A stretch of DNA of 64,000 bases from JAGOCV01 sp049445855 (GTDB lineage Bacteria > Pseudomonadota > Gammaproteobacteria > Burkholderiales > Burkholderiaceae_C), in the NCBI RefSeq assembly GCF_049445855.1, contig NZ_JBMSDV010000003.1, forward strand, positions 248,001-312,000. Reading direction: 5' to 3'. Numbering within the stretch: the stretch's first letter is position 1; the number at the start of each line of letters is the position of its first letter. The translations under genes and the position numbers were made by a program. The notes beneath the pieces were generated by a model. It was not told where the DNA came from, ran no database searches, and was given only the letters and a program-made list of their open reading frames with translations. Shown in pieces: positions 15,864 to 24,278 of this stretch.

Positions 15864-16973
15864 TCAATCTGAAACGTGGGGAAGGGCATGTTGCGAAGTC
15901 GCCCCCCGAAACTCCCCCGGCCCCACCCCCATCCACCCCTTGAACGCCCGCACAAAACTCTTCTCGTTGCGGAACCCCGTCGCAGCAGCCACCTGCTTCA
16001 CCGGCTTGCCGCTGCGCAGCAGCAAATCCTTGGCGCGGTGAAGGCGGGTTTCGTCTTTCAGTTGCTGGAGTGACGCGCCTTCTTCCTTCAGTTGCCGGTG
16101 CAGGGTGCGGGCGGACATGTTGAGGTCGCGGGCCAGGCTGTCGGCGGTGTGGGGTTGGTCGGGGCGGGTGGTGAGGATCTGGCGCACGCGCTGCACGAGC
16201 AGGCGGTCACGGCGGTAGGGCATGACGGCGATGGGCAGGGCGCGGCGCAGCATCTGGCGCATGGCGGCTTCGTCGCGGCGCAGGGGTTCGCGCAGGTAGA
16301 GGGCGTCGAAGCGGATGAGGGCGCGGTCGGCTGCGAAGCTTGTGGGTGCGCCGCCGAACAGCACGTCATACACATCCCGGTGCGGCGGCGGTTTGTACGG
16401 GAACGCGGCGTCGATGAGCGGGATGCGCGAGTCGATGAACCAGCTAGCCAGGCCGTGGGCGTTGCGCAGCAGGTAGACCAGGCAAAGCTCGCGCATGGGG
16501 CCGAGGTCGGTGTGTTCGTCGATGGCGAGGGTGGCGACGCCGTCCTGCACGCTCACGGAAATGGTGACGTCGCCGGTCAGCAGGCCGTGGTGGCGGCACC
16601 AGCGGTTCAGCGCCACGTCCAGATCAGGCGCGGTGAGTGACGCGCGCGCCAGCATGCCGTAGCTGCCCCAGGGCAGCGGCCGGCTGAACCAGCTGAGCGA
16701 TTCGTCGTCCAGCTCCTGCATGGCGGTGGCGGACAGGGTTTCCATCTGCACGGCGGTCATGCGGCCGTCGGCCTTCTTCAACAGCGCTGGCGTGATTTGT
16801 GCCGCTTTCAATGCGCCGGCCGGATCGCGTCCGTGGCGCTTGTACGCGGTGACGATGGCGCGCGCGAAAGCGACGGGGGTAACGGCAATCGGGGCGCTGA
16901 CGGGTGACGCGCTGCGCGTTGTCTCTGTGCGTGGCATGGGTGACAGTCTGCCGCCCGGTGGCACGATTGGCAA
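15864..16973 (-). CDS. AraC-family transcriptional regulator
   Basis: The C-terminal AraC/XylS DNA-binding region has two helix-turn-helix units: TADSLARDLNMSARTLHRQLKEEG and KPVKQVAAATGFRNEKSFVRAFKGWMGVGPGEFR. The N-terminal part (about residues 25-220) is the effector-binding type found in OruR/ArgR-like family members, with no membrane segments. The longest reading begins at 16973 (369 residues). A second methionine at 16937 (MPRTETTRS) may be the real start, because the extra 12 residues look unstructured. The gene is monocistronic and its target is not evident; the neighbouring GFA/SRPBCC/ArsR genes are on the same strand but 41 bp away. Confidence 0.88.
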   Translation of the reverse strand: MPIVPPGGRLSPMPRTETTRSASPVSAPIAVTPVAFARAIVTAYKRHGRDPAGALKAAQITPALLKKADGRMTAVQMETLSATAMQELDDESLSWFSRPLPWGSYGMLARASLTAPDLDVALNRWCRHHGLLTGDVTISVSVQDGVATLAIDEHTDLGPMRELCLVYLLRNAHGLASWFIDSRIPLIDAAFPYKPPPHRDVYDVLFGGAPTSFAADRALIRFDALYLREPLRRDEAAMRQMLRRALPIAVMPYRRDRLLVQRVRQILTTRPDQPHTADSLARDLNMSARTLHRQLKEEGASLQQLKDETRLHRAKDLLLRSGKPVKQVAAATGFRNEKSFVRAFKGWMGVGPGEFRGATSQHALPHVSD

Positions 16974-17013
16974 CCCGTGAGCGTGAGCGTGGGCGCGGGA
17001 GTGGGCGCGGCTG

Positions 17014-17442
17014 TCAGCCCACAGGCATGCGGTCGAAGGTCTGCAGCGTGGGGTCGATGCGGTCCCACGCCTGCGCGCGGACTTTGTAGGTGAGCACGTG
17101 CGGCGCGAAGCGTTCCGGCGCGTCCAGGCTGCCGGCGGGCACGGCGATCAGGTCGGGCATGGCCGCGAAGCGCAGGTACACCGGCGTGCCGCAGGTGGGG
17201 CAGAAGGCGTGCATCTTGATGTTGCCGCTGTCGCCGGCCACCTGCCATTCCTTCGCCTCGCCGGTGATGGCCATGTCGCCGCGTGCCGCAAAGGTGAGCC
17301 ACGACCCGTGGCCGGTGCCGCTGCGCCGCTGGCAGTCGCGGCACTGGCAGTGGTTCTGGAAGACCGGCGCATGCGGCGTGGCATAGCGCACTGCACCGCA
17401 GGCGCAGCCGCCGGTGAAAGGCGCAATCGTTGACGTTTTCAT
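17014..17442 (-). CDS. GFA (glutathione-dependent formaldehyde-activating) family protein
   Basis: This is a zinc protein of the GFA/Gfa-like fold. The metal-binding cysteines appear as GGCACGAVRY, HCQCRDCQRRSG, and FCPTCGTPVYLRF. At 142 residues the length is normal. Family members are linked to S-hydroxymethylglutathione formation, but many have other or unknown roles, so no specific reaction is claimed. Its ATG overlaps the SRPBCC stop by 4 bp, making it the last gene of a three-gene operon under an ArsR-type regulator. Confidence 0.88.
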   Translation of the reverse strand: MKTSTIAPFTGGCACGAVRYATPHAPVFQNHCQCRDCQRRSGTGHGSWLTFAARGDMAITGEAKEWQVAGDSGNIKMHAFCPTCGTPVYLRFAAMPDLIAVPAGSLDAPERFAPHVLTYKVRAQAWDRIDPTLQTFDRMPVG

Positions 17443-17915
17443 AGCTGCACCGCCTTCGGCTTGGCGAACACGTCGATGCCTTCACCGGTTTCCAGCAGCG
17501 ACTTCAGGCTGGACAGCACGGCCGGCCAGCCCTGCTTGATGCCGCGCGCCATGCCGCTGTCGGCATCGAGTTCGTCATGCGTGACGGTGAGGCGCACCAT
17601 GCCTTCGTACTCGACGATGTCGAACTGCACGCGGCTGTAGGCCGACGGGTCGGCCGCCTGCGACTGGTTGGCCCAGGTGATGACCAGGCGCGTGGGCGGC
17701 GTGTGCTCCACCACCTTGCCCACCAGCTCGACGCTGCGCTGTTCGTTGGCGCGCACGTGCTGCCAGTCCGAGCCGACCTTCCAGTCCGACACGTTCTCAT
17801 GGCCCCAGTAGCGGCGCGCGATCTCGGGACGGGTGATGGCGTCGAACACCTTGTCGGGCGTCGAGCGGATGTAGGTCACGTAGACGAAGCTCGTCTTTTC
17901 CTTACTCATGGTCAC
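17439..17915 (-). CDS. SRPBCC/AHSA1-family protein
   Basis: This is a START-like lipid or ligand-binding fold of the Aha1 C-terminal (AHSA1) group. Recognisable parts are the opening YVTYIRSTPDKVFDAITRPEIARRYWG, the WKVGSDWQH strand, and the C-terminal GWPAVLSSLKSLLETG. At 158 residues the length is normal. It lies between an ArsR regulator and a GFA protein with 4-bp overlaps on both sides, a common arrangement in Proteobacteria. The ligand and reaction are unknown. Confidence 0.88.
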   Translation of the reverse strand: MTMSKEKTSFVYVTYIRSTPDKVFDAITRPEIARRYWGHENVSDWKVGSDWQHVRANEQRSVELVGKVVEHTPPTRLVITWANQSQAADPSAYSRVQFDIVEYEGMVRLTVTHDELDADSGMARGIKQGWPAVLSSLKSLLETGEGIDVFAKPKAVQL

Positions 17916-18238
17916 TCTCCTTCAAGCTCTTTCTTCAGGTCGTGCAGCAGGCTGAGCCGCTGCCGTTCGAATTTGCGCACCCAACGCTCGTACACCTCAT
18001 GCAGCGGCACCGGGTTGATGAAGTGCAGCTTCTCGCGCCCACGCCACACGGTGGTCACGAGGTTCGCTGCCTCGAGGATGCCGATGTGCTGCGTGGCCGA
18101 CTGCCGTGCCATGTCCAGCTGCTCGCACAGCTGGCCGAGGGTCTGGCCGTTTTCTTCGGAAAGCAGGTCCAGCAGCTTGCGCCGCGTCGGGTCACCCAGT
18201 GCCTTGAAAACCTTGTCCGTGTCGTCGGCCTTTGTCAT
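17912..18238 (-). CDS. ArsR-family transcriptional regulator
   Basis: This is a 108-residue winged-helix repressor. FKALGDPTRRKLLDLLSEENGQTLGQLCEQLDMARQSATQHIGILEAANLVTT is the classic ArsR DNA-binding region. The C-terminus (GREKLHFINPVPLHEVYERWVRKFE) resembles the group that controls SRPBCC genes. No CxC metal site is seen, so metal sensing is unlikely. It is the first gene of the operon with the SRPBCC and GFA genes. The ATG lies only 10 bp after a near-consensus -10 box, so the messenger is probably leaderless or nearly so. Confidence 0.9.
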   Translation of the reverse strand: MTKADDTDKVFKALGDPTRRKLLDLLSEENGQTLGQLCEQLDMARQSATQHIGILEAANLVTTVWRGREKLHFINPVPLHEVYERWVRKFERQRLSLLHDLKKELEGE

Positions 18239-18248
18239 GCGTAGGCGG

Positions 18249-18278
18249 ATAATATGCAGGTAAATGCCTGCATGTCAA
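18249..18278 (-). promoter_or_regulatory. sigma-70 promoter with operator palindrome in the spacer (ArsR operon)
   Basis: Reading the minus strand, a perfect TTGACA (complement of 18273-18278) and TATTAT (complement of 18249-18254) are separated by 18 bp. The inverted repeat ATGCAGG-N6-CCTGCAT at 18254-18273 fills the spacer, so a bound repressor would block polymerase directly. This is probably autoregulation by ArsR. Confidence 0.8.
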
Positions 18279-18401
18279 GCGTGCCGCGCAATTGGGTCGA
18301 GTGCTAGTGGATTCCGCTAGCCGCCAATAGCGGCCGCCACCACGCGCGAACCACGGGGCGCGCGCTCATCGCCGAAGCCTTGCGTTCCTAAAGTCGGATG
18401 C

Positions 18402-19940
18402 ATGAATCAAGGCATGGACATCCGGCTCGAAGGCATCTCACGCCGGTTCGGCGCGGTGCGCGCGGTGGACGGCGCGACGCTGGACATCCGCGCAGGGCGG
18501 GTGCTGGCGCTGCTGGGTGAGAACGGCGCGGGCAAGAGTACGCTGATGAAGGTGCTCTACGGTGTGCATGCACCGGATGAAGGCCACATCACCATCAACG
18601 GACGCGAGGCGGTGATCGGTTCGCCGCGCGAGGCGCTGGCGGCCGGCATCGGCATGGTGTTCCAGCAGTTCAGCCTGATGCCGGCGCTCACCGTGCGCGA
18701 GAACCTGGCGCTGGCGCTCGAAGCGCCGCCGTGGTGGGTGGGGCGCGGTGCGCGCCGCCTGTCGGGGCTGGACGCGCAACTGGCACGCCTCGCACCGGGC
18801 GTGGACCCGGACTCGCCGGTGTCTTCGCTGCCCGTGGGGCAGATGCAGTTGATCGAGCTCGCCAAGGTGCTGCTGCGCGACGCGCGCTGCGTGATCCTGG
18901 ACGAACCGTCCGCCGTGCTGGCGCCGGCCGAGGCGCAGCGGCTGTGGCAATTGATCCGCTCGCTCACGCAGCAGGGGCTGTCGGTGGTGCTGATCACGCA
19001 CAAGCTGTCGGACGTGCGCGCCTGCGCCGACGACGTGGCGGTGATGCGCGCCGGTCGCGTGGTGGCGCAGGTGCCGGCCACGGGCAGCACCGATGCGCCG
19101 ACTGATGCGCAGATCGTGCGCTGGATGGTGGGCGAAGAGCCTGCGCCGGTGCGTACGCCCTCGCGTCCGGTCATGGGCAAAGCGCCGAGGCTTGAATTGC
19201 GTGGCGTCACAGTGGGTGAAGACGGTTCGCACGACGCTGAAGCCGCGCACGACGTGAGCCTCTCCATCGCGCCGGGCGAGATCGTGGGCGTGGCCGGCAT
19301 CTCTGGCAGCGGCCAGACGGCGCTGGCCGAAGCGATTGCGGGCATGCGTGCGGTGGAAGCGGGCGAGGTCATCCTCGACGGCGAACTGCTGCGCGCACCG
19401 CGCATGCCTGTGCGCGCAGCACCGAATCTCGGCTACATACCGCCCGAGCCGCTGCGCAACGCGGTGGCGCCGGGCTTGTCGCTGGCGGTCAACCTCGCGG
19501 TGAAGAAGCTGCGCACCTTGCCGCTGCTGCCGTCGCAGGACGGGTTGATGCGCGAGGCGCAGGAACTCATTGCGCGCTTTTCGGTGCGTCCGTCGGACCC
19601 CGCCGCGTTGGCTGGTCAACTCTCCGGCGGCAACCTGCAGAAGCTGGTGGCCGCGCGCGAGCTCTCCGGCATGCCCGGTGCCGTGGTGGCCTGCTACCCG
19701 ACGATGGGGCTGGACGTGACGGCCACCGCGCAGGTGTACGAATCGCTCTTCGGTCTGGCCGCGCAGGGCAGCGGGGTGCTGTGGATCAGCGAAGACCTGG
19801 ACGACCTGCTGCAGCATGCGCACCGCATCGCGGTGATGCACGCGGGCCGCATCGTGGCGGTCGTCGATGCCGCCGATGCGACGGCGGAGCAGATCGGCGC
19901 TTGGATGACCGGGCATGTTCCGCAAGAGGTCACCGCATGA
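18402..19940 (+). CDS. BMP-type (nucleoside/nucleobase) ABC importer, double ATP-binding protein
   Basis: This 512-residue protein carries two ABC cassettes in tandem, as in the sugar/nucleoside (RbsA/NupO-like) group. The N-terminal cassette has Walker A GENGAGKST, a divergent signature SSLPVGQMQLIELAKV and Walker B CVILDEPSAVLAP. The C-terminal cassette has a degenerate Walker A (GISGSGQTALAEA) and the signature LSGGNLQKLVAAREL. The start is the first ATG; a second ATG at 18414 is closer to a weak purine stretch and to the conserved domain. It overlaps the first permease by 4 bp. The operon order ATPase, permease, permease, BMP receptor is typical of nucleoside importers. Confidence 0.93.
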   Translation: MNQGMDIRLEGISRRFGAVRAVDGATLDIRAGRVLALLGENGAGKSTLMKVLYGVHAPDEGHITINGREAVIGSPREALAAGIGMVFQQFSLMPALTVRENLALALEAPPWWVGRGARRLSGLDAQLARLAPGVDPDSPVSSLPVGQMQLIELAKVLLRDARCVILDEPSAVLAPAEAQRLWQLIRSLTQQGLSVVLITHKLSDVRACADDVAVMRAGRVVAQVPATGSTDAPTDAQIVRWMVGEEPAPVRTPSRPVMGKAPRLELRGVTVGEDGSHDAEAAHDVSLSIAPGEIVGVAGISGSGQTALAEAIAGMRAVEAGEVILDGELLRAPRMPVRAAPNLGYIPPEPLRNAVAPGLSLAVNLAVKKLRTLPLLPSQDGLMREAQELIARFSVRPSDPAALAGQLSGGNLQKLVAARELSGMPGAVVACYPTMGLDVTATAQVYESLFGLAAQGSGVLWISEDLDDLLQHAHRIAVMHAGRIVAVVDAADATAEQIGAWMTGHVPQEVTA

Positions 19941-20953
19941 CGGCTTCCGCCAACTTCGCGCGCGTCGTCACGTTGTTCGTGCTGCTGGCCGGCGTGTTCT
20001 TCCTCGCCATCGGCCGCAACCCGCTGGAGATGTTCCAGCAGATCGCCGACGCGGCGGCTGGCAGCCGCTACGCCATCGGCGAATCGTTGCTGCGGGCCAC
20101 GCCCATCCTGCTGTGCGCGCTGGCAACGCTGGTGCCTGCGCGGCTCGGGCTCATCTCGGTGGGCGCGGCGGGGCAGTTCTATTCGGGCGCCATCGCGGGC
20201 ACCGGTGCGATGCTCTTGATGCCCACCGCACCGATGGCCGTTCTGCTGCCGGCCGTGTTGCTGGCCGGTGTGGCGGGTGGCGCGCTCTGGGCCTTCGTGC
20301 CCGGCCTGTTGCGCACGGCCGCCAACGTCAACGAAACCATCTCCACGCTGATGCTCAACTACGTGGCGGCGCTCGCCGTCACCTGGCTGGTCTACGGCGC
20401 GTGGAAAGACCCGAAGAGCCAGGGCTGGCCCGCGACCATCGACTTCCCCGAGGCCGCGCGACTGCCGCTGCTGACGGACGAAGGCCGCCTGCACGCGGGC
20501 CTGCTCGTCGCATTGGCGCTGGCCGCCGTGCTGCACTTTGTTTTCACCCGCACGCGCTGGGGCCTGATGCTCGACGTGCTGCGCGGCAACCCGCGGCTCG
20601 AAGCGATCGCGGGGCTCAGCATGAAGAAGCAGGTGCTGCTGACGCTGGTGATCGGCGGCTCCCTCGCGGGGCTGGCGGGCATCGTGGAAGCGTCGGTGGT
20701 GCAGGGACGCCTGCAGCCGAACCTGTCGAACGGCGTCGGGTTGTCGGGCTTTCTCGTCGCGTGGCTCGGCGGCAACCGCGTGTTGCGCACGGTGCTGTTG
20801 TCACTGCTGGTGGGCGCGCTGCTCGCCTCGGGCGACGGGCTACAGATGATGACGCGCGTGCCGTCGTCGGCCACGCTGGTGGTGCAGGGGCTGCTGTTCG
20901 TGGCAGTGCTCGGCGCGGCGGGGTTGCGCGTGAAGGGAGCACGCCGTGGCTGA
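19937..20953 (+). CDS. BMP-type ABC transporter permease 1
   Basis: This is an inner-membrane permease of the BPD_transp_2/branched-chain family in the nucleoside-importer subgroup. It has 338 residues and about nine hydrophobic segments, with the family core NVNETISTLMLNYVAAL and the C-terminal LVGALLASGDGLQ. It starts within the ATPase stop (ATGA overlap at 19937) and overlaps the second permease by 8 bp. It pairs with that protein to form the heterodimeric channel. Confidence 0.93.
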   Translation: MTASANFARVVTLFVLLAGVFFLAIGRNPLEMFQQIADAAAGSRYAIGESLLRATPILLCALATLVPARLGLISVGAAGQFYSGAIAGTGAMLLMPTAPMAVLLPAVLLAGVAGGALWAFVPGLLRTAANVNETISTLMLNYVAALAVTWLVYGAWKDPKSQGWPATIDFPEAARLPLLTDEGRLHAGLLVALALAAVLHFVFTRTRWGLMLDVLRGNPRLEAIAGLSMKKQVLLTLVIGGSLAGLAGIVEASVVQGRLQPNLSNGVGLSGFLVAWLGGNRVLRTVLLSLLVGALLASGDGLQMMTRVPSSATLVVQGLLFVAVLGAAGLRVKGARRG

Positions 20954-21851
20954 GCTGCACGCGCTCTTCAATGAATTCGTCGCCGGGCTCGCCGTGTCCG
21001 CGTGGCGCAGCGCAACGCCGCTGCTCTTCGTCTTGCTGGGTGAATGCCTCACGCAGCGCGTGGGTCGCATCAACCTCGGGGTGGAGGGCGAGATGCTGGT
21101 CGGCGCGGTGACGGCCTATGGCGTGACCGCGTTCACCGGTAACCCGTGGGTCGGCCTCGCAGCTGGCGCGCTGGCGGGCGCACTGCTGTCGTGCGTGTAC
21201 GCATGGCTCACCATTTCTGCGCAGGCCAACCAGTTCGCGGCGGGCCTGGCGGTGTGGATGCTGGGCTTCGGCCTCTCGGCCTATGCGGGTGCGAGCCTCG
21301 TGGGCCTTCCCATCCAGAGCTTCACACCGTGGGCGGGCGGCATCACGCCGACGATGCTGATCGCGCTGCTGCTCGTGCCTGTCATTGCGCTGTGGCTCAT
21401 GCGCACGCGCACCGGCCTGCGCTGGCGCGCCGTGGGCGAATCGGAATCGGGCGCAGCGGCGGCCGGCATCGTGCCGTGGCGCGTGGTGTGCGCAGGCGTG
21501 CTCGTCGGCGGTTTGCTCGCAGGCCTGGGCGGTGCCGCGCTGTCGGTGGACTACACGCGCACCTGGGCCGAAGGCATGACGGCGGGGCGCGGCCTCGTGG
21601 CCGTAGGCCTGGTCATCGTCGCGCGCTGGAACCCGTGGCTCACACTGCCGGCCGCACTGCTCTTTGGGCTGGCCGAAGCGCTGTCGCTGCGACTGCAGAC
21701 CACCGGCATCGGCGTCTCCGCGCAGTTGCTGCACATGCTGCCCTACGTGGCGAGCCTCGCTGTTTTCACGTTCACCTGTGCGCGCATGGGCGCGCGCGGC
21801 GCGTCGTCCGGCGGCGCGCCTGCCGGGCTGCGCGCCGTGCTGGAGCGGTAG
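20946..21851 (+). CDS. BMP-type ABC transporter permease 2
   Basis: This is the second permease of the importer, 301 residues with about eight hydrophobic segments. The hallmarks CLTQRVGRINLGVEGEMLVGAV and GLRWRAVGESESGAAAAGI match the YufQ/NupQ-like group. A GTG start at 20946 overlaps the first permease by 8 bp. The receptor gene follows after 71 bp. Confidence 0.92.
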   Translation: MAELHALFNEFVAGLAVSAWRSATPLLFVLLGECLTQRVGRINLGVEGEMLVGAVTAYGVTAFTGNPWVGLAAGALAGALLSCVYAWLTISAQANQFAAGLAVWMLGFGLSAYAGASLVGLPIQSFTPWAGGITPTMLIALLLVPVIALWLMRTRTGLRWRAVGESESGAAAAGIVPWRVVCAGVLVGGLLAGLGGAALSVDYTRTWAEGMTAGRGLVAVGLVIVARWNPWLTLPAALLFGLAEALSLRLQTTGIGVSAQLLHMLPYVASLAVFTFTCARMGARGASSGGAPAGLRAVLER

Positions 21852-21922
21852 ATGCGCACAAAAGATTTTCCCGCTGTTCTTCCTCACTCAACCCTCTCAC
21901 TCAACCCCGAAAGGTCATCGTC

Positions 21923-23011
21923 ATGAAAACCCGTTCCACCGTGACACGCCGCGTTGCGGCAGTCGCCTTCGCCGCACTCGCCGCTGCCGTTGCGCTGCCC
22001 GCAGCCGCGCAATCCAAGTCCACACTCGGCTACATCTACGTCGGCCCCGAGAAGGACTACGGCTACAACACCTCCATGGACTATGGCCGCCTGTTCGTCG
22101 AGAAGAACCTGCCCGGCACCAAGACGCTGCACGTCGAGAACATCCCCGAAACGGCCGAGGTCGAGAAGGTGATGGAGCGCATGATCCAGTCGGGCGCGGG
22201 CATCATCTTCGCCACCAGCTACGGCTACCTCGACTACGCCATCGCGCTCGGCAAGAAGTACCCCAAGGTCGCGTTCCTGCACGCGGGCGGTCTCAAGACC
22301 GGCGACAACGTCGGAACCTACTGGGCCAACTCCGACGACGCGATGTACCTGGCCGGCATGGCAGCGGGCGCGGTCAGCAAGAGCGGCAAGCTCGGCTTCA
22401 TCGCGGCGTTCCCGATTCCACAGGTGATCCGCTCGATCAACTCTTTCACGCTGGGCGCGCAGGCCATGAACCCGAACGCCACCACCACCGTGGTGTGGAC
22501 CGGCGGCTGGCTGCAACCGCCGAAGGAAGCCGAAGCCACCAACGCGCTGGTCGATGCCGGCATCGACGTCATCGGTGAACAGGTGGACAGCCCGATCACC
22601 ATCGCGCAGACGGCCGAGAAGCGCGGCATCTACGTGGTGGGCAAGGACGTGGACGTGTCGAAGTTCGCACCGAAGGCGGTGCTGACCGGCGCGTCGTGGA
22701 ACTGGGGCCCGACCATGCTGAAGATCGTGAAGGAGATCCAGGCCGGCACCTGGAAGCCCTCGCACGTGCGCGGCGACATGAAGGACGGCACCGTGGTGCT
22801 GGACGGCTTCGGCCCCGCGGTTCCGCCGGCCGTGCGCACCAAGGTGCTGGCGAAGAAGGACGACATCCTCAAGGACAAGTTCAAGGTCTGGGCCGGCCCG
22901 ATGACGGGGCAGGACGGCAAGGAGATCCTGGCCGCCGGCAAGCCGATGCCGATGGAGCAACTGGAGAGCATGCAGTTCTTCGTCAAGGGTGTCGTGGGCA
23001 CCATCAAGTAA
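21923..23011 (+). CDS. BMP-family ABC transporter substrate-binding protein
   Basis: This is the periplasmic receptor of the BMP/PnrA family, which binds purine nucleosides or nucleobases in characterised members. A Sec signal peptide of about 29 residues ends PAAAQ. The sequence TLGYIYVGPEKDYGYNTSMDYGR matches the ligand-pocket start of the family, and KVMERMIQSGAGIIFATSYGYLD follows. There is no lipobox cysteine, unlike Gram-positive homologues. At 362 residues the length is normal. A RutB-like hydrolase and a RidA protein follow on the same strand, so a nucleobase or ureide is a reasonable cargo (inference). Confidence 0.92.
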   Translation: MKTRSTVTRRVAAVAFAALAAAVALPAAAQSKSTLGYIYVGPEKDYGYNTSMDYGRLFVEKNLPGTKTLHVENIPETAEVEKVMERMIQSGAGIIFATSYGYLDYAIALGKKYPKVAFLHAGGLKTGDNVGTYWANSDDAMYLAGMAAGAVSKSGKLGFIAAFPIPQVIRSINSFTLGAQAMNPNATTTVVWTGGWLQPPKEAEATNALVDAGIDVIGEQVDSPITIAQTAEKRGIYVVGKDVDVSKFAPKAVLTGASWNWGPTMLKIVKEIQAGTWKPSHVRGDMKDGTVVLDGFGPAVPPAVRTKVLAKKDDILKDKFKVWAGPMTGQDGKEILAAGKPMPMEQLESMQFFVKGVVGTIK

Positions 23012-23032
23012 AAAGAAGAGAAGAGGCACGCG

Positions 23033-23797
23033 ATGAAAGACATGGGTTCCCACGCCGCCAACCGCTGGCGGGTGGACGCGGCCACGGCCGACCTGTCGCG
23101 CGCGGACCGCCGGCCCGCGCGGCCGGTGGCCCTCGACGCCCAGCCCCAGCGCGTGGTGGTGGACGCCCACCGCAGCGCGCTGGTGGTGGTGGACATGCAG
23201 AACGACTTCTGCGCCAGGGGCGGCTACCTCGACTACCGCGGCATCGACATCACGCCGGACCGCGCGCCCATCGCGCCGCTGGTGAAGCTGGTGCCGTTCC
23301 TGCGCGCGCAGGGCGTGCCGATCGTCTGGCTCAACTGGGGCGTGCGGCGCGATCTGCTCAACATCCACCCCTCGCTGCTGCATGCGCACACGCATGACGG
23401 CGAAGGCGCAGGGCTGGGCGAGACGATTCCCGGCGGCGCGCCGATACTGCTCGAAGGCGGCTGGGGTGCGCAAATCGTCGATGAACTGGTGCCCGAGCCC
23501 GGCGACGTGCACGTGACCAAGCACCGCTTCTCCGGCTTCTGGGACACGCCGCTGGACAGCATCCTGCGCAACATGGGTCTGTCGACGCTGTTCTTCGCAG
23601 GCGTGAACGCCGACCAGTGCGTGATGACCTCGCTGGAAGACGCGAGCTTCCTCGGCTACGACGTGCTGATGCTGCGCGACTGCGTGGGCACGACGTCGCC
23701 CGACTACTGCATGCAGGCGACGGAGTACAACGTGAAGCTGCTGTATGGTTTCATGACGGATTCCGCCTCGTTGATGGCGGGCTTCACCGGAAAGTGA
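23033..23797 (+). CDS. isochorismatase-like cysteine hydrolase, RutB-like
   Basis: This is a hydrolase of C-N bonds in small amides. The catalytic triad is visible: D54 in VVVDMQNDFC, K163 in VTKHRFSGF, and C196 in GVNADQCVMT. The stretches GGYLDYRGIDIT, GGWGAQIVDELVPEPGD and RFSGFWDTPLDSILR closely resemble the ureidoacrylate amidohydrolase RutB. The N-terminal 40 residues are an extra polar extension. At 254 residues it is slightly longer than usual. It lies between the BMP receptor (21 bp) and a RidA gene (7 bp). RutA and other Rut partners are not in view, so the exact substrate is uncertain. Confidence 0.88.
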   Translation: MKDMGSHAANRWRVDAATADLSRADRRPARPVALDAQPQRVVVDAHRSALVVVDMQNDFCARGGYLDYRGIDITPDRAPIAPLVKLVPFLRAQGVPIVWLNWGVRRDLLNIHPSLLHAHTHDGEGAGLGETIPGGAPILLEGGWGAQIVDELVPEPGDVHVTKHRFSGFWDTPLDSILRNMGLSTLFFAGVNADQCVMTSLEDASFLGYDVLMLRDCVGTTSPDYCMQATEYNVKLLYGFMTDSASLMAGFTGK

Positions 23798-23804
23798 TTC
23801 GACG

Positions 23805-24278
23805 ATGTCATTGAGTGCGATCGAACGCGGGCTCGCCGAGCGCGGCCTCGAACTGCCCACACCCCCCACGCCCGTGGCCAACTTCGTGCCCTGGCGGCGG
23901 CAGGGCAACACGGTCTACCTGGCCGGCCAGGTGAACGAGTGGAACGGCACCGTGCCCTACATCGGCAAGCTCGGCCGCGAGTTCGATGTGGAGACGGGCA
24001 AGAAAGCCGCGGAACTCTGCGCGCTCAACCTGCTGGCCTGCCTGAAGCTCGCGTGCGACGGCGACCTGTCGCGCGTGCGCGGGCTGCTGCGCGTGGGTGG
24101 CTTCGTCAACTGCGACCCGGACTTTTTGCAGGTGCCCTTCGTCATCAACGGCGCGTCGGACCTGTTCGTTGGCCTGATGGGCGAGGCGGGCCGCCACGCG
24201 CGCACGGCGGTGGGCGTGGCCAGCCTGCCGCGCGGCGCGGCGGTGGAGGTGGATGCGGTGTTCGAGGTGGCGGTGTGA
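23805..24278 (+). CDS. RidA-family (YjgF/YER057c) protein
   Basis: This is a member of the RidA fold, which hydrolyses reactive enamine/imine intermediates or, in the Rut pathway (RutC), aminoacrylate. The 157-residue protein has the long-form pattern: an N-terminal helix (SAIERGLAERGLELP), WRRQGNTVYLAGQVNEWNG, and the C-terminal VGVASLPRGAAVEVDAVFEVAV. The RidA arginine of the short form (near residue 105 in short proteins) is not clearly conserved, so activity is uncertain. It follows the RutB-like hydrolase by 7 bp and overlaps the sensor kinase start by 4 bp. Confidence 0.88.
   Translation: MSLSAIERGLAERGLELPTPPTPVANFVPWRRQGNTVYLAGQVNEWNGTVPYIGKLGREFDVETGKKAAELCALNLLACLKLACDGDLSRVRGLLRVGGFVNCDPDFLQVPFVINGASDLFVGLMGEAGRHARTAVGVASLPRGAAVEVDAVFEVAV

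Noticed and set aside
12200..15870. Integrase, transposase or attachment sites around the low-G+C island
   Set aside because: No recombinase gene, terminal inverted repeat, direct repeat or tRNA was found at the edges, so the transfer mechanism remains unknown.
23805..24278. 2-aminomuconate deaminase (AmnD/NbaF type) for the ring-cleavage operon
   Set aside because: It is a RidA-family protein, as those deaminases are, but it lies about 29 kb away in a transport/RutB-like operon and cannot be tied to the ring-cleavage genes.
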